NCBI GenBank assembly: GCA_021806295.1
Contig: JAJZXS010000033.1
Coordinates: 1 to 33,220, forward strand
Origin: Thermoplasmata archaeon
GTDB taxonomy: Archaea; Thermoplasmatota; Thermoplasmata; Thermoplasmatales; Thermoplasmataceae
DNA length: 33,220 nt
Reading direction: 5' to 3'
The number at the start of each line of letters is the position of its first letter. Positions within the stretch are counted from its first letter, which is position 1. The notes beneath the pieces are model-generated. The model was not told where the DNA came from, did not search any database, and was given only the letters and a program-made list of their open reading frames with translations. This document shows positions 29,010 through 33,220 of this stretch, piece by piece. The position numbers and the translations under genes were made by a program.

Positions 29010-29559
29010 TATAGGTAGCATTAAAATACCATTTTCCAGGATAGGGGTTTTGATAGGCAAGGAAGGATCCGTAAAGGCAAAGATAGAGGAAGAGGGGAAG
29101 GTAAAACTTGAAATTGATTCTGAAAATGCCACAGTTACGGTTTACCAGAAGAATGATCCATTAAGGGCATTGATGGCTATGAATGCTGTACAGGCTATTG
29201 GCCGCGGGTTTAATCCAGATAAAGCTATGTTTCTTTTCGACGATAGCATCCAGCTTATAGTTATATCAATCAAAGAATTTGTGAAGAAGGACACAAAAAG
29301 AATAAATGAGATCAGGGGAAGGCTTATAGGCAAGGACGGCCATACCAGGGAAATTATAGAGGAGCTTACAGGCACATATATATCCATAAGCGGGAATACA
29401 GTTTCTATCATAGGAGATTTCATATCCGTACAGTATGCAAGAGAGGCAGTTAATATGATACTTCAGGGAAGGAAACATAAAACAGTTTATGCATATCTGG
29501 AGAAGAATTCAGGGGAATTAAAGTTCAGGAAGATGGAAGAAAGCTTCGGCGGTACATGA
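29002..29559 (+). CDS. pno1: KH-domain ribosome assembly protein, PNO1/Dim2 homolog
   Basis: Archaeal Dim2/PNO1 binds near the 3' end of 16S rRNA and is linked to aIF2alpha and RIO kinases in 30S maturation. The 185-residue protein has two KH domains. KH1 spans about residues 5-70 (IGVLIGKEGSVKAKIEEEG); KH2 is about 90-165 (IRGRLIGKDGHTREIIEELTG). The end has VNMILQGRKHKTVYAYLEK, a hallmark of the family. The start is a TTG at 29002 with AGGTGAT 6 nt upstream, inside the end of rio1; no ATG fits. It ends 43 nt before initiator tRNA-Met. Confidence 0.95.
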   Translation: MLDIGSIKIPFSRIGVLIGKEGSVKAKIEEEGKVKLEIDSENATVTVYQKNDPLRALMAMNAVQAIGRGFNPDKAMFLFDDSIQLIVISIKEFVKKDTKRINEIRGRLIGKDGHTREIIEELTGTYISISGNTVSIIGDFISVQYAREAVNMILQGRKHKTVYAYLEKNSGELKFRKMEESFGGT

Positions 29560-29572
29560 AAAACCGTTAAAG

Positions 29573-29580
29573 TTTATATC
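29573..29580 (+). promoter_or_regulatory. TATA box of initiator tRNA-Met
   Basis: TTTATATC sits 23-30 nt upstream of the tRNA start, so the tRNA can be transcribed independently of the pno1 operon. Confidence 0.5.
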
Positions 29581-29602
29581 CCTTTTAGCAATATACTATT
29601 AT

Positions 29603-29677
29603 AGCGGGGTAGGGTAGTCAGGAGATCCCGACGGGCTCATAACCCGTAGATCAATGGTTCAAATCCATTCCCCGCTA
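29603..29677 (+). tRNA. Initiator tRNA-Met (CAT)
   Basis: The anticodon stem ACGGG/CCCGT encloses CTCATAA (anticodon CAT). Three consecutive G-C pairs next to the loop are the initiator signature, and the A1-U72 pair closing AGCGGGG/CCCCGCT also marks an initiator. The T-arm is AATGG-TTCAAAT-CCATT and the discriminator is A. No CCA is encoded. Its last three bases, read on the other strand, form the TAG stop codon of hemD. Confidence 0.95.
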
Positions 29678-30379
29678 CTTGCAGTTTTTATTATCTATAT
29701 ATTTTATTATTGAGTAAAAATCAGAGTTGCCTGTAAAGGAAACATAGTATCCATATTTTTTAAGGGTTTCCTCAGTTACTCTTCCGATGGCGTATATATT
29801 TTTATTAATATCAGCAGATCCCAGCACTTCATGGAATATCGTGGCCTCCATCGATGATGTTAACAGTATACCCTTGCAGTCATTCTCCAGAAACAGATCT
29901 TTTATTCCGGGATTTACAATTTTCACAACGTTATATATATAGTACTCCATGAAATTTGCGTTATTTTCCTCAAGCCAGTCACTAATAATGTTATTAGATT
30001 CATTACTGCGAAATAGGGCTATTCTGGAATTAAGATAATTTTCCAGCATGGTTATAACTCCATAGGAGTTTCGGACTGTGGGAACAGACACTTTCCCGGT
30101 ATATTTTTTAATTTCCTCTGCTGTTTTATCGCCAATGGCAATAATATGGGAATTTTCTATATACTTATAATAATATTTAAAAAATTCAGATGCCCCCACA
30201 GAGCTTGTGAGTACAATAATTTCTGGCTTATTTTGTATCACGCCCTGTATAATTTCTTCCTGCCTGCCAGTTCTTACGATTTTCGTAAGTGGTACGTTTT
30301 TTATTGATATGCACCGGGTATTCACAGGTTTAAACTTTTCCTCCGGCCTCGTTGTTATAATATAATCAGAAGTAACCAT
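29675..30379 (-). CDS. hemD: Uroporphyrinogen-III synthase
   Basis: HemD cyclises hydroxymethylbilane with inversion of ring D. The family is very divergent, so the call rests partly on position after hemC. The 234-residue protein shows the two-lobed pattern: TTRPEEK near the start, IVLTSSVGASEFFKYY, AIGDKTAEEIKKY, ILLTSSMEATIFHEVL and AIGRVTEETLKKYGY. The paired LTSS and AIG-x-x-T-x-E motifs in both halves are typical. The start overlaps hemC by 14 nt, with GGAGG about 12 nt upstream. The stop codon lies inside the 3' end of the convergent initiator tRNA gene. Confidence 0.9.
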   Translation of the reverse strand: MVTSDYIITTRPEEKFKPVNTRCISIKNVPLTKIVRTGRQEEIIQGVIQNKPEIIVLTSSVGASEFFKYYYKYIENSHIIAIGDKTAEEIKKYTGKVSVPTVRNSYGVITMLENYLNSRIALFRSNESNNIISDWLEENNANFMEYYIYNVVKIVNPGIKDLFLENDCKGILLTSSMEATIFHEVLGSADINKNIYAIGRVTEETLKKYGYYVSFTGNSDFYSIIKYIDNKNCK

Positions 30380-31223
30380 ATCCGGCTATCGCCTCCCTTA
30401 TCCTATCTGTGATGGAGCCCATATCTGATCCTTTAAAATTAAGGTCCTTATACTCATCAGATTTCAATGAATAAAAGCGTGTCTTAACCGCACCATCCTC
30501 AGAAAGTATTCCTGCAGGCATGGAACATCCTAGGTTGAGTTTCTTAACTATGTATCTTTCATTTTCCATATCACTGTAAGTTTCTTTGTGGTTAATGCTT
30601 CTGGCTATGTCAGATGATTCTGAACCTTTACTGCCAACTATTGCTATTATTCCCTGATTCGGCGCCGGCAGGAACTGATCCTCAGATAGCTCAAAATGTT
30701 CCATGTCAAGCTTCATTCTATTATATGCTGCCTTGGCTATAATTATTCCGGAGTAGTTGCCTGACATATATTTAAACACTCTGGTGTCTATATTTCCCCT
30801 TATATCCAATATTTGCACGTGTGAATTCACTGTTTTTGCCTGCCTTATCCTTCTCATGCTGGATGTTCCAAGTTTATCCCCATCCTTCATTTCCTCCAGT
30901 GGAGTATTTGATATTAACACGTCCCTGTAATCTTCCCTTTTAAGCACTGCACTTATTTCAAGGGAATCAGCCATGGTGGATGGGATATCCTTTGCACTAT
31001 GAACAGCCAGGTCTACTTCCCCTTTAACGACCCTCTCATTGAGCTCATCAACAAAAACTCCTGTAGATGACATTCTATAGAGAGGAATGTTCCTATTAGA
31101 GTCACCACTGGATGTGAATTTTTTTATTTTCACATCGTACCCGGCCAGCTCCAGGGCGACCTTTACGCTTTCTGCCTGAATAAGTGCAAGCTCACTGTCC
31201 CTTGTTCCCAGTATTACAGACAT
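30366..31223 (-). CDS. hemC: Hydroxymethylbilane synthase (porphobilinogen deaminase)
   Basis: HemC polymerises four porphobilinogen units. The 285-residue protein has [13 protein letters not shown] at the start, HSAKDIPS with the catalytic Asp79, [33 protein letters not shown], and [11 protein letters not shown] with Cys233 for the dipyrromethane cofactor. The start overlaps the hemL stop region by 10 nt and has GGTG about 6 nt upstream. All key residues are present. It is the middle gene of hemL-C-D. Confidence 0.96.
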   Translation of the reverse strand: MSVILGTRDSELALIQAESVKVALELAGYDVKIKKFTSSGDSNRNIPLYRMSSTGVFVDELNERVVKGEVDLAVHSAKDIPSTMADSLEISAVLKREDYRDVLISNTPLEEMKDGDKLGTSSMRRIRQAKTVNSHVQILDIRGNIDTRVFKYMSGNYSGIIIAKAAYNRMKLDMEHFELSEDQFLPAPNQGIIAIVGSKGSESSDIARSINHKETYSDMENERYIVKKLNLGCSMPAGILSEDGAVKTRFYSLKSDEYKDLNFKGSDMGSITDRIREAIAGYGYF

Positions 31224-32476
31224 TTTAACACCGCGGACATGGCATCTACAGTTGCCCGGAAATCGTTCTCATCGTGGGCGAAGCTTATAAATTCTGTTTC
31301 AAATTGGCTTGGCGGGAAGAAAATTCCTCTTTCCAGAAGACCATGGAACATTTTATTGAATTTAGCCGTATCTGACCGGGTTGCTGTACTGTAATCTGTA
31401 ACATTTTTTTTGTTGAAGAATATCTGGAACATTGAATAGCATCTATTTACAACAGCATTTATTCCGTATTCACTTACCATTGAATTTAGTTCTTTCTCAA
31501 GTCTTGCAGCGTAGCCATTTATTTGTGAATAATCCTTTGCCTTTAATATATCAAGTGTGGCAATTCCTGCGGCCATGGTAAGGGGATTGCCGGAAAAGGT
31601 GCCTGCTTCATACACATTTCCTGCTGGAGCAATTTTCTCCATTATATCTTTCCTTCCGCCGAACATTCCAACTGGGGCACCCCCACCAATTATTTTACCC
31701 ATAGTCGTGATATCAGGCTTTATTCCTATTATATCCTGATACCCGCTAAAGGCAAATCTGAATCCTGTAATAACCTCATCAAATATGAGCAGGGATGAGT
31801 ATTTTTCAGTTATTTCCCTGAGAGATTTTAAAAAATCCTTTTCTGGATTAACAACGCCTATGTTTCCAAGAACAGGTTCTGTTATTACTGCAGCTATGTC
31901 ATTTCCATATTCTCTGAACAATTTTTCTATGCTTTCAGTATCATTATACTGCCCAACTAGAACTGTTCTGGAAACTTCCGCTGGAACGCCGGAAGAGGAT
32001 GGGACACCGAAGGTCATTGTTCCACTTCCGGATTTTATCAGGGCATAATCATGGGCACCGTGGTATCCGCCCTCCATTTTCAGTATGTATTTTTTTCCTG
32101 TGAAGCCCCTGGCCACCCTTATGGCATGCATTGTTGCCTCTGTTCCGGAGTTGGTGAAACGAAGCATGTCTATTGATTTGACAGCATTTTTTATTATTTT
32201 CCCCAATTTGATTTCGTTTTCAGTAAGGGACCCGAAAAGAATGCCCCGATCTACCTGCTCCTTTATTTTCATTCCAACCTCAGGATTTGCATGGCCAAGT
32301 ATCATGGGGCCGAATCCCATTGAATAATCTATATATTCTTTGCCATTAACGTTTATGGCCCTGGAACCTCTGGCCTGCTGAAACATTACAGGCTCAGGTG
32401 AATAGTATCTAACCGGAGAATTTACGCCCATTGGAAATATCTCCATAGCCTCTTTAAATAAATCTGATGACTTCAT
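31214..32476 (-). CDS. hemL: Glutamate-1-semialdehyde 2,1-aminomutase
   Basis: This PLP enzyme makes 5-aminolevulinate in the C5 pathway. The 420-residue length is standard. Conserved parts are GVNSPVRYY, the [14 protein letters not shown] phosphate-binding loop, [10 protein letters not shown] with Asp233, [14 protein letters not shown] with the PLP lysine at 261, and [16 protein letters not shown]. It is the first gene of the operon, with a TATA box at 32504-32514. Glutamyl-tRNA reductase (hemA) and porphobilinogen synthase (hemB), which precede it in the pathway, are not in the window. Confidence 0.97.
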   Translation of the reverse strand: MKSSDLFKEAMEIFPMGVNSPVRYYSPEPVMFQQARGSRAINVNGKEYIDYSMGFGPMILGHANPEVGMKIKEQVDRGILFGSLTENEIKLGKIIKNAVKSIDMLRFTNSGTEATMHAIRVARGFTGKKYILKMEGGYHGAHDYALIKSGSGTMTFGVPSSSGVPAEVSRTVLVGQYNDTESIEKLFREYGNDIAAVITEPVLGNIGVVNPEKDFLKSLREITEKYSSLLIFDEVITGFRFAFSGYQDIIGIKPDITTMGKIIGGGAPVGMFGGRKDIMEKIAPAGNVYEAGTFSGNPLTMAAGIATLDILKAKDYSQINGYAARLEKELNSMVSEYGINAVVNRCYSMFQIFFNKKNVTDYSTATRSDTAKFNKMFHGLLERGIFFPPSQFETEFISFAHDENDFRATVDAMSAVLKCL

Positions 32477-32503
32477 ACTTCTACATTAGTTTTAAGGATT
32501 TAT

Positions 32504-32514
32504 GCTTTTATACA
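32504..32514 (-). promoter_or_regulatory. TATA box of the hemL-C-D operon
   Basis: The minus strand reads TGTATAAAAGC 28-38 nt before the hemL ATG, a good archaeal TATA match that leaves a leader of only a few bases. Confidence 0.55.
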
Positions 32515-32654
32515 TCTGGTTTTACAGGTCTCTTTCAGTTTCCTGATTATAATAGTTTAACTGACCACCTGGCTGGTATGTTTCGTTTGTTATGTATAAT
32601 AATGTCTGACATATTATTTACTAAAAAATAAATTTTTTACTTAAAATGAAAGGG

Positions 32655-32667
32655 TAATATATATAAG
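32655..32667 (+). promoter_or_regulatory. TATA box of the small membrane protein gene
   Basis: TAATATATATAAG lies 15-27 nt before the ATG at 32682, consistent with a leaderless mRNA. Confidence 0.45.
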
Positions 32668-32681
32668 TCATATATCTATGT

Positions 32682-33020
32682 ATGTCAGACAAAGAGGATA
32701 ATTCAATAATGTATGTAATAGCATATTTAATTCCGATTCTCACAGGAATTTTTGTATACATATTTTATGGGGAAAATAAAAGACTGAAATTTAATGCTGT
32801 GCAGTCCATAAGCCTTGGTATTGCTATAATTATACTGGATGTAATTTTCTATTTAATTTCATTTTCTATACTGGCTCCTGTTTCATATATATCGGATATT
32901 ATTGGCATTCTTCTATGGATCTATGGACTCTATATTGGGTATAAGGCATCTCTGGGAACTGATATATACATACCATACATAGGAGAATATGCGGCCCGTT
33001 TGAGTGGTCTAAACAGATAA
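32682..33020 (+). CDS. Small DUF4870-like membrane protein
   Basis: This 112-residue protein has three hydrophobic helices (about residues 9-28, 42-68, 70-92). The arrangement AYLIPILTGIFVYIF, then ENKRLKFNAVQSI before TM2, then IIGILLWIYGLYIGYKAS resembles DUF4870/Tic20-like small membrane proteins, in which the E-N-x-x-x-x-x-F-x-A-x-Q-S segment is conserved. Function is unknown. The N-terminus (MSDKEDNS) is charged and there is no signal peptide. It is a single gene divergent from hemL. The 180 bases after it hold only an AT-rich spacer until the right-edge element. Confidence 0.7.
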   Translation: MSDKEDNSIMYVIAYLIPILTGIFVYIFYGENKRLKFNAVQSISLGIAIIILDVIFYLISFSILAPVSYISDIIGILLWIYGLYIGYKASLGTDIYIPYIGEYAARLSGLNR

Positions 33021-33201
33021 AAGAAAAGAAGTCGCTTTTGCCCATCATTTATTTATAGAGAGAAGTTTGAAACATTTTATTTTTAAAATGAATTATTTTG
33101 TATATCTATTATGAGTATTCAATTAAATTATCTTGAAAATACATAATAAATACTGAATATGTGCTAGAAAATTATAAAATCTATTTTTCATTTAATTTTT
33201 T

Positions 33202-33220
33202 GGCGAGATAGGGGAGCGAC
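33202..33220 (+). tRNA. Possible 5' end of a tRNA cut by the window edge
   Basis: The last 19 bases can be read as acceptor GGCGAGA, T8-A9, D-stem GGGG, then A14-G15, which resembles the start of an archaeal tRNA. TTATAAAA at 33172-33179 lies 23-30 nt upstream, the same spacing as for the initiator tRNA in this window. The composition changes sharply from AT-only to GC-rich here. Without the rest, the anticodon is unknown, and another structural RNA is possible. Confidence 0.35.

Noticed and set aside
29603-29677. Elongator tRNA-Met or tRNA-Ile2
   Set aside because: The three G-C pairs next to the anticodon loop and the A1-U72 pair are initiator features.

Overview
The window looks like chromosomal DNA of an acidophilic archaeon of the Thermoplasmata, most likely a Ferroplasma-, Acidiplasma- or Picrophilus-like member of the Thermoplasmatales. 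This rests on an undivided RNA polymerase B subunit with split A'/A'' subunits, a lone 5S rRNA gene not linked to 16S/23S, archaeal translation and RNA-processing genes, AT-rich spacers with TATA boxes, and arginine codons dominated by AGG/AGA. The genus is an inference from remembered protein resemblance.

Layout. 1-2.4 kb: the 3' part of an APC permease, a DUF427 protein and ribosomal protein L10e/uL16 (plus strand). 2.7-8.9 kb (minus strand): agmatinase overlapping aIF5A; a membrane protein (DUF6159-like) behind an MTA/SAH deaminase-type amidohydrolase; archaeosine synthase ArcS; then an exosome operon of Csl4, a 52-residue coiled-coil microprotein and an LSm protein. 9.0-11.1 kb: heme O synthase (minus), a 100-residue orphan overlapping a METTL5-type methyltransferase (plus), and tRNA-His. 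11.1-13.2 kb: two decayed, oppositely oriented TnpB relics bracket a DUF5680 protein and deoxyhypusine synthase. 13.3-17.2 kb: an MFS transporter, 5S rRNA, TrpRS, and MtnA overlapping trpS tail to tail. 17.3-25.9 kb: tRNA-Lys followed by rpoH-rpoB-rpoA1-rpoA2-nusA. 26.0-29.7 kb: a second APC permease (minus), diverging from aIF1A-RIO1-PNO1 and initiator tRNA-Met. 29.7-32.5 kb: hemL-hemC-hemD (minus). 32.7-33.2 kb: a small membrane protein, then what may be the 5' end of a tRNA at the window edge.

Functional themes. First, polyamine/hypusine metabolism: agmatinase (putrescine supply), aIF5A (the hypusinated factor) and deoxyhypusine synthase, plus a probable MTA deaminase and MtnA that could recycle the methylthioadenosine left by spermidine synthesis. 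Second, transcription, RNA decay and RNA modification: RNAP core, NusA, Csl4, LSm, ArcS, a METTL5 homolog. Third, small-subunit maturation and initiation: aIF1A, RIO1, PNO1 and initiator tRNA within 1.8 kb. Fourth, heme: hemLCD and ctaB.

Internal genes of operons often carry GGTGA-type Shine-Dalgarno sequences and overlap their neighbours. Several promoter-proximal genes have a TATA box about 20-35 nt before the start codon and look leaderless or nearly so. No CRISPR array, intact insertion sequence, prophage or replication origin was seen. The least explained parts are the Csl4-LSm microprotein, the METTL5-coupled orphan, the long N-terminal extension of RpoA'' and the TnpB-relic-bracketed block.
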